Position numbers and translations under genes: made by a program
In this document: piece by piece, positions 1 through 8,917 of the stretch
How the letters are laid out: every line of letters begins with the position of its first letter
How positions within the stretch are numbered: the stretch's first letter is position 1
Assembly (NCBI GenBank): GCA_003170825.1
Contig: PMYL01000028.1
Location: 1 to 49,280, forward strand
Reading direction: 5' to 3'
DNA from: Acidobacteriaceae bacterium
GTDB lineage: Bacteria > Acidobacteriota > Terriglobia > Terriglobales > Acidobacteriaceae
DNA: 49,280 bases
Notes under the pieces: generated by a model
Told to the model about the DNA's origin: nothing
The model's input: the letters and a program-made list of their open reading frames with translations, nothing else
The model's database searches: none

Positions 1-33
1 GACGACCGCTGGCGCAAATATCTGTTCTATTGA
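1..33 (+). CDS. C-terminal tail of an unidentified protein (partial)
   Basis: An open frame runs from the first base to a TGA at 31-33 and would encode the last ten residues, DDRWRKYLFY. The rest of the gene lies outside the window, so neither its function nor its reality can be judged. It is on the same strand as mnmG, about 200 bases upstream of it. The gap 34-237 shows no convincing gene. Confidence 0.3.
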   Translation, partial: DDRWRKYLFY

Positions 34-237
34 GAAGAAAGTTATCAGTTATTGATCCGCCCCAAAGGATTGCATCACAACAGGATGACGGCATCATTGG
101 AATGGGACCTATATAGGTTCGTCTCTGAGCCTAAGCAGGCTCCTTCCACTCTATCCGGCCGGGGGCATTCCGAGGCTACTCCAACGCCGGCTGTTCCATC
201 CTGCGCCATCATCGCATAATCCGTAGAATAGTCTTGG

Positions 238-2316
238 ATGGCATTTACCGAACAATACGATGTGGCCGTGGTGGGCGCGGGGCACGCCGGGTGCGAGGCG
301 GCGATGGCGGCGGCGCGGATGGGCCTCAAGACCGCCCTCATCACCATGAACCTGGACCTGATTGCGCAGATGAGCTGCAATCCGGCCATCGGCGGCGTGG
401 CCAAGGGGCACCTGGTGCGCGAGGTGGACGCCCTCGGCGGCGTGATGGGCGAGGTGGCCGACGCCGTGGGCATTCAGTTTCGCCTGCTGAACACCTCGCG
501 CGGACCGGCAGTGTGGAGCCCGCGCGCCCAGTGCGACAAGCAGCTCTACCGCGTGAAGATGCGCGAAGTGCTGGAGTCGCAGCCGGGGCTACACATTCGG
601 CAGGCCGAGGTGGTGGACCTGGTCATCGAAGACGCTTTTCTCCCGGAGGGAGAACCCGAGAATAGCCCAGGGCGGAACCCTGGGTCGAAGGTGCCGCTGG
701 ATCTGCCCCGTCCCGTAGGGCAGGGGCGAAATGGAACGCAGATGCGTCCGCCCCGCCGCGTTTTGGGCCTCAAGCTGCGCGACGGCCGCCGGCTGCTGGC
801 CGGGGCCACCATCATCACGACCGGCACGTTTCTGAACGGGCTGATTCACTGCGGAGAGGAGCGTTATCCCGCCGGCCGCAGCGGCGAGCCCGCCAGTGTC
901 CTCCTCGGCGAAGCCCTGCGAGCCCTGGGCCTTCGGACCTGCCGTCTCAAGACAGGCACGCCGCCGCGTCTCGACGGCCGCACCATCCGCTGGGACGCGT
1001 TCGAGGAGCAGCCCGGCGACGCGGACCCCACGCCCTTCAGCTTCCGGACAAAGAAGATTGTGCAGCCGCAGGTTAGCTGCCATATCGCATTCACCACCCC
1101 GGAGACCCTGCGCATCATCCGCGAGAATGTGCACCGTTCGGCGATGTATTCCGGACAGATCAAGGGCATCGGTCCGCGCTATTGCCCCTCCATCGAAGAC
1201 AAGATCGTCAAATTCCCCGACAAGACCCAGCACCAGTTTTTCCTGGAACCCGAGGGGCTGCATACGCACGAGGTTTACGTCAACGGCATGTCCACCTCGC
1301 TGCCCATGGAGGTGCAGTGGCAGATCGTGCGCTCCATCCCTGGCCTCGAAGAGGCGGAGATGCTGCGGCCCGGCTACGCCATTGAATATGACAGCGTGGA
1401 CGCCACCGAGCTGGACCGCACCCTGCGCGTGAAGAGCATGGAGGGCCTCTACCTGGCCGGCCAGATCAACGGAACCAGCGGCTATGAGGAAGCAGCCTGC
1501 CAGGGCATCATGGCCGGCATCAACGCAGCCCTCTGGCTCAAGGGGCTGCCGCCCTTCACCATGGACCGCAGCGAAGGCTACACCGGCATCCTGATCGACG
1601 ACCTCATCTCGAAGGGCACCAATGAACCCTACCGGATGTTCACCTCGCGGGCCGAGTTCCGGCTGCACCTGCGCATCGACAACGCCGACCGCCGCCTGAC
1701 CCCGCACGGCCGCCGTCTGGGCCTGATCGGCGATGAGGCCTGGGCAGAATACGAGCAAAAGCAGGCGCGCATGGCTGCGCTCAGCCGCCTTTTGACCACG
1801 GGTAAAGTGGATCCCGAGCGCCTGGCCGCCGCGGGATTCGCCGGCCTCACGGCGACCGCCGGCCTGACCTGGGCGCAACTGCTGAAGCGGCCCGAGGTGA
1901 CCATCGAGGCGGTGCTCGGAGCCCTGCGCGAAACCCTCGCTCAGGAGCCCCTGCTCGCCGACTTGTCTGCCGCCATCGACCGGAGTCTGGACCAGAGCGC
2001 TGAAGCGGAAACTGCCCTTCCCGCCGTCCTGCGCAACGAGGCCCGCGCCGTCGAGACCGAGATCAAGTTCGCCGGCTACCTTGATCAGCAAAGGAAATCC
2101 ATCGACAAGCTCAAGGCCGCCGAGGCCCTGGCCATTCCGGAGTGGATAGAGTACAGCGCCATCAGCGGGCTGTCGCGGGAGATGCGCGAGACGCTGGAGC
2201 GAGTGCGCCCCATCACCATCGGCCAGGCCAGCCGCATTCCCGGCGTGACGCCGGCCGCGCTCAGCCTGGTGCATGTGTCCATCCGGCTGCAAGGAGCCAG
2301 GCGGCGGGCAAGTTAG
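238..2316 (+). CDS. mnmG: tRNA uridine-5-carboxymethylaminomethyl modification enzyme MnmG (GidA), with in-frame insert
   Basis: This FAD-dependent enzyme works with MnmE to place the carboxymethylaminomethyl group on wobble U34 of certain tRNAs in the cytoplasm. The N-terminus has the dinucleotide-binding motif [12 protein letters not shown] (about residues 10-21). The family signature around [13 protein letters not shown] follows, and [10 protein letters not shown] and [17 protein letters not shown] appear further on. The C-terminal domain ([17 protein letters not shown]...) is intact, so the gene reads as functional. At 692 residues it is longer than the usual 620-630. The excess is an insert at about residues 131-175, between VVDLVIED and [12 protein letters not shown]. 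The DNA there (638-723) folds into three successive hairpins and resembles dispersed repeat DNA rather than family-conserved coding sequence. The usual partner rsmG is not adjacent. Identification is very secure. Confidence 0.97.
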   Translation: MAFTEQYDVAVVGAGHAGCEAAMAAARMGLKTALITMNLDLIAQMSCNPAIGGVAKGHLVREVDALGGVMGEVADAVGIQFRLLNTSRGPAVWSPRAQCDKQLYRVKMREVLESQPGLHIRQAEVVDLVIEDAFLPEGEPENSPGRNPGSKVPLDLPRPVGQGRNGTQMRPPRRVLGLKLRDGRRLLAGATIITTGTFLNGLIHCGEERYPAGRSGEPASVLLGEALRALGLRTCRLKTGTPPRLDGRTIRWDAFEEQPGDADPTPFSFRTKKIVQPQVSCHIAFTTPETLRIIRENVHRSAMYSGQIKGIGPRYCPSIEDKIVKFPDKTQHQFFLEPEGLHTHEVYVNGMSTSLPMEVQWQIVRSIPGLEEAEMLRPGYAIEYDSVDATELDRTLRVKSMEGLYLAGQINGTSGYEEAACQGIMAGINAALWLKGLPPFTMDRSEGYTGILIDDLISKGTNEPYRMFTSRAEFRLHLRIDNADRRLTPHGRRLGLIGDEAWAEYEQKQARMAALSRLLTTGKVDPERLAAAGFAGLTATAGLTWAQLLKRPEVTIEAVLGALRETLAQEPLLADLSAAIDRSLDQSAEAETALPAVLRNEARAVETEIKFAGYLDQQRKSIDKLKAAEALAIPEWIEYSAISGLSREMRETLERVRPITIGQASRIPGVTPAALSLVHVSIRLQGARRRAS
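638..723 (+). repeat. Triple-hairpin insert inside mnmG
   Basis: Three short palindromes follow one another: TTCTCCC/GGGAGAA (638-644, 648-654), CCCAGGG/CCCTGGG (666-672, 678-684) and CTGCCC/GGGCAG (703-708, 718-723). They sit exactly where the MnmG protein has extra residues relative to the family. The reading frame stays open through them. Confidence 0.7.
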
Positions 2317-2368
2317 CCGGGCCGGCGAGTCGGCCTGGGCCGTCGTGAGAATTGGCAGTGCCCTCGCC

Positions 2369-2965
2369 CTACGGATTCGTCTTGTCGCTCTTGCCAAACA
2401 GCGGAATGTGGAAGGGCATCTCGGCGTTGGACTGCTTTTTGGTCTTGGCGCTGGAGTCCTCGCGGAGCACGGTGCGCTGGGAGTTGATGCAGTGCCAGCC
2501 GGAGCGCGCGCGCTCGAAGACGTGGGTGAAGACGCCCTTTTCGTCCACCTGGGCGGAGCCCGCCTTGTGGTGCAGCACGTAGGTGCCGTTGGCCACCGCG
2601 ATGTCGCCCAGCATGCGCACGGTGATCACCCGCTGATCGAGATGGAGGGTTTTATCCTCGCCGGTGATCAGCTGGGCCAGTTGCTGGTTGCGGGTGGTGA
2701 TATCGCCGCTGGCGGAAATATCGACGAACAAGGGGGAGAGCACCAGTTCCAGGCCGTATTGGTCACGCAGGTTGACGGCGATGGCCCAGGCGTCTTCGAT
2801 CTTCTGGAACTCCCGAATCTCCGGGCTTTCCGCGGACGTGGCGCCAGGCTGGGCCGAAGCTGAAACCGGAGCTGGAGCCTGACTCTGGCCCCCGGCAGCG
2901 CAGCAACAGAGAAGAACAGCAGAAAAACAAGCCACAAAACGGTTCATACGCACCATGAACTCCAC
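2369..2965 (-). CDS. Secreted SnoaL/DUF4440-like protein
   Basis: The 198-residue product starts with a hydrophobic signal segment (FVACFSAVLLCCCAAG) followed by an Ala/Pro/Ser-rich linker. The rest has the look of an NTF2/SnoaL-like small alpha+beta domain (EIREFQKIEDAWAIAVNLRDQYGLELVLSPLFVDISASGD... through VFERARSGWHCINSQRT). Such domains bind small ligands or are catalytically varied, so no reaction can be assigned. The GTG at 2965 is the longest start. ATG at 2956 and ATG at 2947 (MNRFVACF) are alternatives, and 2947 gives the most typical signal peptide. The Cys cluster at the end of the hydrophobic stretch could be a lipobox, but it is not canonical. The gene converges on mnmG and lies downstream of the Crp/Fnr gene on the same strand. 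Confidence 0.72.
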   Translation of the reverse strand: MEFMVRMNRFVACFSAVLLCCCAAGGQSQAPAPVSASAQPGATSAESPEIREFQKIEDAWAIAVNLRDQYGLELVLSPLFVDISASGDITTRNQQLAQLITGEDKTLHLDQRVITVRMLGDIAVANGTYVLHHKAGSAQVDEKGVFTHVFERARSGWHCINSQRTVLREDSSAKTKKQSNAEMPFHIPLFGKSDKTNP

Positions 2966-2970
2966 GACAG

Positions 2971-3060
2971 TTGTCAGTTTTCAGTTGTCAGTCGTCAGTT
3001 TGTCAGTTTGAAAACCGTCCAGACCTGGCACTGACCACTGAAAACTGATCACTGACTACT
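2971..3060. repeat. CAGT-rich tandem/inverted repeat
   Basis: The left part is built from repeated (T)GTCAGTT units. The right part repeats the complement (CACTGA, ACTGAAAACTG). CAGTTTTCAGT at 2975-2985 is the exact reverse complement of ACTGAAAACTG at 3037-3047, so the segment can fold into a large imperfect hairpin. It sits between two minus-strand genes and may end transcription of the regulator gene. It has no coding content. Confidence 0.75.
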
Positions 3061-3122
3061 GTGATGATAGCTCTTGGACTCGGGAAGCAGGCCAGATGGG
3101 AGCGGCAAAAATGAGCACAGCC

Positions 3123-3875
3123 TCAAAGCAGCGCTTCCAGCCGCTCCGGCTGGTGGAGCGTGATCAGGGAGTCTTCGATGGAGATCCAGCCGTCCTTGCG
3201 GAACTGGCCGAGAGTGCGGGTAACGGTTTCGCGGGTGGTGCAGGCCATGGAGGCCATCTCCTCGTGGGTGAGCAGCAGCGGGAACCGGTAGCCGCCATCG
3301 TCCAGGTGTTCGCCGATCTGGTGGGCCAGCTCCAGCAGCAGCCGTCCCAGGCGGGCGGCCACGGTCTCGGCCAGCGCGATGCGGCAGGCATCCTGCAGCG
3401 CGAAGCGGTACTCCTGGCAGATGCACTGGACAGCGCGCATCTGCGCCTCCTTGTGGCTGCGCAGGAAGCCGAGGAACCTGTCCCGCTCGACGGGGCGGAG
3501 TTGAGCGCTGGTCAATGACTCGGCGGAGACCTCATAGACGCCGTGGGAGAGAACCGCGTAGAGGCCCAGCATGGAGCCGGGTCCGGCCACTCGGACAATC
3601 ATTTGACGATCGTCAGGCCGGCCCGCGGTCAGCTTGAGATAGCCGCCGCAGATTAAATAGAGGCAGCGGGCATCCTCGCCCTGAGTGAAGAGTGCAGCCT
3701 GCGCGGGCAGAGAGATGGTGCTGGTGGCCAGCTCAAGATCGGCCAGAACGGCGCTGCCCAGCGAGCAAAACCAGCCGGGGCGGCGATTGGCGCAGGCCGC
3801 GCATCCCACCGGAGCCTGCCGGGTAAGGTGCTTTTGCCGCGGTTGCGCTACTGCCGTGATCTGTGTGTCTGCCAT
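3123..3875 (-). CDS. Crp/Fnr-family transcriptional regulator
   Basis: The 250-residue protein has the Crp/Fnr plan. An N-terminal Cys-containing segment (C25, C28, C37) is followed by a cyclic-nucleotide-binding-type beta-roll (FTQGEDARCLYLICGGYLKL... to GLYAVLSHGVYEVSAES), a dimer helix, and a winged helix (LTHEEMASMACTTRETVTRTLGQF). The recognition helix carries RETVTR, very like the RETVGR of E. coli CRP that reads TGTGA half-sites. The N-terminal cysteines recall FNR-type iron-sulfur or redox sensing. Their spacing (C-x2-C-x8-C) is not that of E. coli FNR and a fourth ligand is uncertain, so the signal sensed is unknown. It is divergent from the cytochrome genes, and two CRP-type palindromes lie in the shared upstream region. 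The ATG at 3875 is used. Confidence 0.92.
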   Translation of the reverse strand: MADTQITAVAQPRQKHLTRQAPVGCAACANRRPGWFCSLGSAVLADLELATSTISLPAQAALFTQGEDARCLYLICGGYLKLTAGRPDDRQMIVRVAGPGSMLGLYAVLSHGVYEVSAESLTSAQLRPVERDRFLGFLRSHKEAQMRAVQCICQEYRFALQDACRIALAETVAARLGRLLLELAHQIGEHLDDGGYRFPLLLTHEEMASMACTTRETVTRTLGQFRKDGWISIEDSLITLHQPERLEALL

Positions 3876-4036
3876 GGTCTTGCCCCTTCCGGCGCCGATC
3901 GAGCACCTTCGCCTCTGCCGCTTTCAGAACCCTGCATGTCGTCGCAAGGGCTCCCTCTGAGGGGAAAATACTCTGGGCCTCCCGGAAAAGAGGCTCTTGC
4001 TCTATCCGAGTTTGCCGGAGAAGCCGTCGCTGTGAA

Positions 4037-4052
4037 TGTGATGGGCCTCACG
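4037..4052. promoter_or_regulatory. CRP-type operator, site 1
   Basis: The sequence TGTGA-TGGGCC-TCACG matches the CRP consensus TGTGA-N6-TCACA in nine of ten defined positions. It lies about 160 bases upstream of the Crp/Fnr gene start, which suits autoregulation. Function is inferred. Confidence 0.5.
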
Positions 4053-4441
4053 TCTATGCGGGCCTTGTGTGGCCGCCAAGCTCTTCCAAGGCGGGAAGAA
4101 TTCAGATCGCCCAATTTGTCCCCAAACCGGCCCCGGCGCCGCCGCCGGTTGAGCGGCAAGGAGATTCTGGGCCAGCCTGCAAGCCGGAGAACGCCCCAGA
4201 TTGCCGCCAGTCCCGTTCCCACCCGGGGGACGATCTGTTTTGCACAGCCAGAACGCCACATTTTTGCTGTCCTGCTGGAAGCAGTGTTCCCCGTATTCTG
4301 GTGATTCCCGGCGCCAGGGGGAACGGTGTGCGCCCCGGAGTTGTGGATTGTCCCTGGTTAGGCTTTAGATTCGCTCTAATGCCTGAATCCATATCACTTT
4401 GGGGCAGGAAACTCAGGTCCGGAGTTTACCCTTTTACGATC

Positions 4442-4457
4442 TGTGACGAACGTCACC
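4442..4457. promoter_or_regulatory. CRP-type operator, site 2, with possible class II promoter
   Basis: TGTGA-CGAACG-TCACC matches the CRP consensus. Its core GTGACG-AA-CGTCAC (4443-4456) is a perfect palindrome around two central bases. A TAGGAT at 4480-4485 could be a -10 box. That would put the start of transcription near 4491 and the operator centre near -42, the position used by CRP at class II activated promoters. The decaheme cytochrome gene begins about 165 bases further on. This is sequence reading plus inference; no binding data exist. Confidence 0.55.
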
Positions 4458-4654
4458 GTTTGGGGTACAAACATCAACGTAGGATGCAGCACATGAAGTG
4501 ATGCTCCGCACAACGAGCTCCTTGCGAAACAGTGTGCCCAGCGAACCCGCTGCTGTTCCGGCGCTCCCGACAGGGAATTGCCGAGTTCAGCCGCCGGACG
4601 CTGGGACAACTGTTTTCGGGAGAGGCGATAAGATCACACAAGGCGGTATTTTTC

Positions 4655-5623
4655 ATGCATAGAGATGGGCCTGTAATGCAATTGCCGATCAGTGCGGCTC
4701 CGGGCAGTTGGCCGGGACTGCGAGTTTGTTTGATGTTGATGCTGGGCGCAGCTATGCTGTGCGCCCCCGTGCTGGCGGCTCAGGCATCCGGCGACAAACC
4801 GGCCGCCGCTCAAGCCAAGGACGCCGCGCCTTCGGGATTTGTGGGCGGCGAAGTTTGTGCTACCTGCCACGAAGAGGTGTCAAAGGGGTTCGCCAACAAT
4901 CCTCACACCAAAATGGCGCTGATGCACGGCAACGCCGCCGGGGTGACCTGCGAGAACTGCCACGGCGCGGGCCAAGCGCACGTTGACGGCGGCGGGGACG
5001 CGACCAAGATCTTCGATCCCGCCAAGGCTTCGCCCAAAGACGTGGACGCCAAGTGCCTGAGCTGCCACGCGGGAGCGCATCCCAACTTCGAACGTGCTCC
5101 TCATGCCAAGGCCGGCGTAAGCTGCATCGGCTGCCACAGCATCCACGCCAAAGGCGACAGGGAAGACCTTCTCAAGGCTGCTCAGCCCACGCTCTGTTAT
5201 CAGTGCCACACCGACGTGAAGCCGTCGTTCGATATGCCGTTCCACCACAAGGTGAACGAAGGTCTGGTCAAGTGCAGCGACTGTCATGATCCGCACGGCA
5301 CCTTCGGGAACAACAACCTGAGGTCCACGGCTGACCAGAATATGATCTGCACCAAGTGCCACACGGAGGTGCGTGGGCCTTTCGTGTACGAGCACGCCGC
5401 GGTCAAGGCGGAGGGGTGCATGGCCTGCCACACTCCGCATGGTTCTCAGAACGCCCGGCTGCTGAATATGCCGAATATCAACACCTTGTGCAACCAGTGC
5501 CATAGCCCAGTCTCCGCCGGCACGGTTCACGGGATGAACGCCGGATCGGCCGAGCTGCAGCCATGCATTAACTGCCACACCATGATCCATGGGTCCAATA
5601 TCGACCCGTATTTCAAAAGGTAA
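4655..5623 (+). CDS. Decaheme c-type cytochrome, MtrA/DmsE/PioA-like
   Basis: The protein has an N-terminal signal peptide (hydrophobic VCLMLMLGAAMLCAPVLAAQA) and then exactly ten CXXCH haem-attachment motifs: CATCH, CENCH, CLSCH, CIGCH, CYQCH, CSDCH, CTKCH, CMACH, CNQCH and CINCH. Ten haems, a length near 320 residues and a following MtrB/PioB-type barrel gene identify the periplasmic decaheme family that sits inside an outer-membrane porin and passes electrons across it. The ATG at 4655 is chosen because AAGGCGG lies just upstream; an ATG at 4676 is possible, and the open frame extends upstream to 4532 without a ribosome site. The barrel gene starts 124 bases downstream. Direction of electron flow (iron oxidation, metal reduction or sulfoxide respiration) cannot be told from this gene. 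Confidence 0.93.
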   Translation: MHRDGPVMQLPISAAPGSWPGLRVCLMLMLGAAMLCAPVLAAQASGDKPAAAQAKDAAPSGFVGGEVCATCHEEVSKGFANNPHTKMALMHGNAAGVTCENCHGAGQAHVDGGGDATKIFDPAKASPKDVDAKCLSCHAGAHPNFERAPHAKAGVSCIGCHSIHAKGDREDLLKAAQPTLCYQCHTDVKPSFDMPFHHKVNEGLVKCSDCHDPHGTFGNNNLRSTADQNMICTKCHTEVRGPFVYEHAAVKAEGCMACHTPHGSQNARLLNMPNINTLCNQCHSPVSAGTVHGMNAGSAELQPCINCHTMIHGSNIDPYFKR

Positions 5624-5747
5624 CGGATCTGGGCCGTGCCCTCCAGACGATCAATCGGACGGCGCGGCTCGGATCGCGTGCCAGTTTGGCGTGCGAGTAC
5701 AAGGTTTCGATGTCAGCAATTATGTTTTTTTTCAAGTGAGGCTTCAT

Positions 5748-8327
5748 ATGAAACAGATAGGCTGTTCTTCACGGCTGTCTAATCAACAGCCCTCTCACGC
5801 AATGATCCAGCGCATCGCCGGGGGCATTGGAGTCGCCGTTTTACTGATGACGGCAGGCATCGCTCTCGCCCAAAACCCGACGCCGGAAGCACAGCCGGGC
5901 GTCCCAGCGGGATATACGGTCCATCAGACCGCGGACCTGGGCGGGCACATCTCCGGCATCTCGGGCAGCAAGGCCATGTACGACACGCTGGTCAATATTC
6001 AGTCCGGGCCGCGCGTGCTTGGCGAGACCTTTGAGATGCATGCGCTCCCGGGCAAAAAGAATACCCTTGTCGATTCCCTCAAGGCCATCGGCAGCGGCTT
6101 CGGCGGCGATCCCAACAACTTCGCCAAGCTGGACTTCTCCAAGGGCAAGTTGTACGAGTTCTCGGGAACCTTCCGCCGCGACCGGCAGTACTTCGACTAC
6201 GACCTGCTGGGCAACCCGAATATCACCACGGGGCAGTCGATTCCCATCGGCCCCTCCAATGCGCCCACCGGCTCGCTGGCCTGGCCGCAGGTTAACCATT
6301 CTTCGGTGATGTTCAATACGGTGCGGCGCATGACGGACACCTATCTCACCCTCTATCCGCTTTCGACAGTGACCTATCGGGTGGGGTACTCGCAGAATAT
6401 CTTCCAGGGCCCGACCCTGAGTCCGAGTTATACCATCGCCAAGTACAACGCGCTGCTCGAGGAATATCAGCGCAACAGCACGGACGACTTCACGGGCGCG
6501 ATCGACTGGAAGCCCGTGCAGGGCACCATGTTGACCTTTGAAGAGGAGATCACCCACTTCAAGACCGGCTCTTACTTTACGCTCGACCCGAATGGATTCA
6601 CGGTGCAAGAGGCAGATGGAACACCGGCCTATCTGGGCAACTGGGACAGCCAGACCGCTTATGGGATCGCCGGCTGCAACAAGGCCAGTATGATCAACGC
6701 AACCACCATTCTCTATGCCAACTCCAGCGGCGGGAAGCCGATCATCGATCCGGCCTGCGATGTAGTAACCAGCTATACGCGCAGCCAGCCGACGCGCATT
6801 CTCACCCCCACGGAGATCTTCCGGTTCCAAAGCTCCAGCATCAAGAACGTCTCGATGAACGGCGATATTCGCTACACCGACGCGAATATGAACCTTCCCA
6901 ACTACTACGAGAATTTCCAGGGCCTGGATGGGGCGTCTCGCTCGATCACCTATACGGCCAAGGCGAGCGCCAAGCGGGAGATGGTATCCGCCGACTACGG
7001 CTTCGTCTGGCAGGCTATGAAGACGGTCAGTCTCTCCGATCAGGTGGACTACTCCAATGTCCACCAGCCCGGATCGTCCACCTTCACCAGCCTGGTCACG
7101 CTGGCGACGCCCACCACCGCGGGACAAGAAACCATCAACTACCCCGGTCCGCTTACCACGACAATCGCGGCCACCGGTGCCACCACCATATCGGGGGCAT
7201 CCACGATCAATACACCGCTGCCGGCCGACTTTGGGCAGAAGTTCCTGACCAATAACCTGACCGGAAGTTGGGAAGCCACCTCGCGCATGACGCTCTCGCT
7301 CACCTATCGCTACCGCACGCACAAGATCAGTGAGGGGCTGAATGGCGCGGATAACGCTCCGTTGGCTCCAGGTGCGACTAACAATGGAACCGTCACCATT
7401 AACGAAAACGGCGGAATCTTCAACGCCGCCCTGCGTCCCACCGGCAATTGGGATGTCAATGGCACGGTCGAGGTGGTCTACGACGACAACGCATTCACTC
7501 CGGTCGCTCCGCGGCAAACGAAGCACTACAGAGTGCATACCATGTACAAGCCAAAGCCCTGGGCGACGGTATCGGGCGCCTATAACGACCTGGAACGGCA
7601 TAACAACACGAACAACAACCAGAGCGCCGTGGCAGCAGGCGATGACCCGTACGATGGCCCGATCTATCATGTCGATCACAGCCGGATTGTGAGCCTGGGT
7701 GCGAACCTGTTCCCGAATGAGCACTATGGGCTCGATTTGAATTACGCCTATAGCGATGTGTATACGGCGACCAACATCTGCTATCTGAACGGCGCCACGA
7801 GCACTTTGCCCGGCACTGCCTCGACCAACAGCAGCGGCGCGGCGAATGTATGCCCCGGCGTCTTCGCCAGGGGGTCGACGACCGTGCTCTCGGACTGGGG
7901 GCCTGCCAGGGACTTCATGGATGCTCCTACGCAGTACGCGTCGGTGGCCCTCACGATGTCCCCCGTCAAGTCAATCCACGCCAATATTGGCTATCGCATC
8001 AGCGATGTGAGCGGCAATCAGTTTTTCAACGATGCGCGAGCGGTCAACGGCTCGCTCGACTCTAAGTATCAGTCTCCCTTTGTGAATGTTGCATGGACGA
8101 TCCATCCTGGATGGATTTGGAAGGCAGAATACAATTACTACGGCTACGGCGAGGGCGGCCCGTCCGGCCCGCAGTACTGCAGCACTTCAACGTCTGCGAC
8201 ATCAGCGGTTGTTCCTTGCACCTCTCTACCCGAACCGACCGGCCTGACCGAACCGTCTTCCGGCTTGACCTCGCCGCGGAACTTTCATGCCAATAACGTG
8301 ACCATTGGAATGCATTACGAGTTCTGA
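5748..8327 (+). CDS. MtrB/PioB-family outer-membrane beta-barrel protein
   Basis: This 859-residue protein has a signal peptide (IAGGIGVAVLLMTAGIALA, then QNPTPEAQPG). A long series of alternating amphipathic strands rich in Tyr, Asn, Ser and Thr follows, and the chain ends in HYEF with a terminal Phe, as outer-membrane barrels do. Segments such as LYEFSGTFRRDRQYFDYDLLGNPN, the glycine-rich LGGHISGISGSKAMYDTL near the start, and its place right after a decaheme cytochrome gene fit the MtrB/PioB sheath that insulates the cytochrome. I see no CXXC near the mature N-terminus, which Shewanella MtrB has. The ATG at 5748 is preferred (GTGAGG upstream, good signal peptide). The frame is open back to 5589, overlapping the cytochrome gene, and ATG 5802 is another option. 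Confidence 0.87.
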   Translation: MKQIGCSSRLSNQQPSHAMIQRIAGGIGVAVLLMTAGIALAQNPTPEAQPGVPAGYTVHQTADLGGHISGISGSKAMYDTLVNIQSGPRVLGETFEMHALPGKKNTLVDSLKAIGSGFGGDPNNFAKLDFSKGKLYEFSGTFRRDRQYFDYDLLGNPNITTGQSIPIGPSNAPTGSLAWPQVNHSSVMFNTVRRMTDTYLTLYPLSTVTYRVGYSQNIFQGPTLSPSYTIAKYNALLEEYQRNSTDDFTGAIDWKPVQGTMLTFEEEITHFKTGSYFTLDPNGFTVQEADGTPAYLGNWDSQTAYGIAGCNKASMINATTILYANSSGGKPIIDPACDVVTSYTRSQPTRILTPTEIFRFQSSSIKNVSMNGDIRYTDANMNLPNYYENFQGLDGASRSITYTAKASAKREMVSADYGFVWQAMKTVSLSDQVDYSNVHQPGSSTFTSLVTLATPTTAGQETINYPGPLTTTIAATGATTISGASTINTPLPADFGQKFLTNNLTGSWEATSRMTLSLTYRYRTHKISEGLNGADNAPLAPGATNNGTVTINENGGIFNAALRPTGNWDVNGTVEVVYDDNAFTPVAPRQTKHYRVHTMYKPKPWATVSGAYNDLERHNNTNNNQSAVAAGDDPYDGPIYHVDHSRIVSLGANLFPNEHYGLDLNYAYSDVYTATNICYLNGATSTLPGTASTNSSGAANVCPGVFARGSTTVLSDWGPARDFMDAPTQYASVALTMSPVKSIHANIGYRISDVSGNQFFNDARAVNGSLDSKYQSPFVNVAWTIHPGWIWKAEYNYYGYGEGGPSGPQYCSTSTSATSAVVPCTSLPEPTGLTEPSSGLTSPRNFHANNVTIGMHYEF

Positions 8328-8417
8328 CAGGGCCTGGCCCTCTAACCATCGGCGCAGTTCCCGAATGCAAGGGCTGCGCAGTTTCGTGTGAGATGGTTTA
8401 TCTTGCCATCCTGGTTG

Positions 8418-8451
8418 CAACCCCAGCGACTCTTATCTGTCGCCGGGGTTG
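8418..8451. repeat. Hairpin between barrel and cytochrome c genes
   Basis: CAACCCCAGCGA (8418-8429) and TCGCCGGGGTTG (8440-8451) form a 12-bp stem with one mismatch and a 10-base loop. No T-run follows, so it is more likely an mRNA-stabilising or attenuating structure than a simple terminator. A closely related hairpin ends the operon at 10372-10399. Confidence 0.6.
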
Positions 8452-8525
8452 TAGTATGAAGAAGAAAACGCTCGGCAGGCGCTTCTCCCGCGCAATCTGG
8501 CCGACAAAACTCAAGGAGTCTCGCA

Positions 8526-8843
8526 ATGACAAAAACGATTCGATCCCTGTTGGTGTTGGCCGCTGTTGTGTGTCTGGCCGGCGCCGTGGGCTTCGCCCAA
8601 TCCGGCGGCGAAGCGACCTACAAAGCCAAGTGTCAAATGTGCCATGGCGCCACTGGAACCCCCAGTGCGGGGATGGCCAAGACGATGGGGATAAAGCCGG
8701 TCTCCGATCCGGACATCAAGAAGCTGACCGCGGACCAGATGTTTGCCGCCGTTAAGAACGGCAAGGGCAAGATGAAGCCGGCCACGGGACTCACCGACGC
8801 GCAGATCAAGGACGCCGTGGCTTTCTACCGCGGCCTGAAGTAG
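8526..8843 (+). CDS. Small monoheme cytochrome c
   Basis: The 105-residue precursor has a signal peptide (SLLVLAAVVCLAGAVGFA-Q) and one haem site, C36-x2-C39-H40. M83 in the GKMKP segment is the likely distal ligand. This is a class I periplasmic cytochrome c of the cytochrome c6/c553 size. A strong AAGGAG lies seven bases before the ATG. Between the membrane multiheme cytochrome (downstream) and the decaheme/porin pair (upstream), it is the natural soluble electron carrier of the group. This role is inferred from position. Confidence 0.92.
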   Translation: MTKTIRSLLVLAAVVCLAGAVGFAQSGGEATYKAKCQMCHGATGTPSAGMAKTMGIKPVSDPDIKKLTADQMFAAVKNGKGKMKPATGLTDAQIKDAVAFYRGLK

Positions 8844-8873
8844 CAGGTCCAATCGAACCGGAAAGTTCTACCA

Positions 8874-8895
8874 GGCCCGCCGCCACCGGCGGGCC
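8874..8895. terminator. Strong GC hairpin after cytochrome c gene
   Basis: GGCCCGCCG (8874-8882) and CGGCGGGCC (8887-8895) form a perfect 9-bp stem with a 4-base loop. The tail is only ATCTT, so termination may be partial. It lies 30 bases after the cytochrome c stop and just before the next gene, so it may set the ratio between the two. Confidence 0.55.
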
Positions 8896-8917
8896 ATCTT
8901 GAGTGCGGGGGGATAAA

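Larger units (their letters stand above)
3876..4654. other. Long divergent intergenic region between regulator and cytochrome genes
   Basis: About 780 bases separate the start of the Crp/Fnr gene from the start of the decaheme cytochrome. I see no gene with a credible start and product here. The region holds two CRP-type palindromes (4037-4052 and 4442-4457) and a candidate -10 box after the second. The remainder is unassigned. Its length leaves room for a small RNA or a decayed gene, but nothing supports either directly. Confidence 0.6.

Noticed and set aside
638..760. mnmG insert considered as a frameshift or intein
   Set aside because: The frame is open and resumes family sequence exactly; the insert is too short and lacks intein motifs.
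589..2397. Long minus-strand open frame opposite mnmG (about 600 codons)
   Set aside because: It is antisense to an unmistakable MnmG gene, and its product has no family features. High GC removes stops from this frame.
5841..7724. 627-codon minus-strand frame opposite the outer-membrane barrel gene
   Set aside because: It shadows a clearly coding barrel gene with signal peptide and terminal Phe; the antisense product is low-complexity and featureless.
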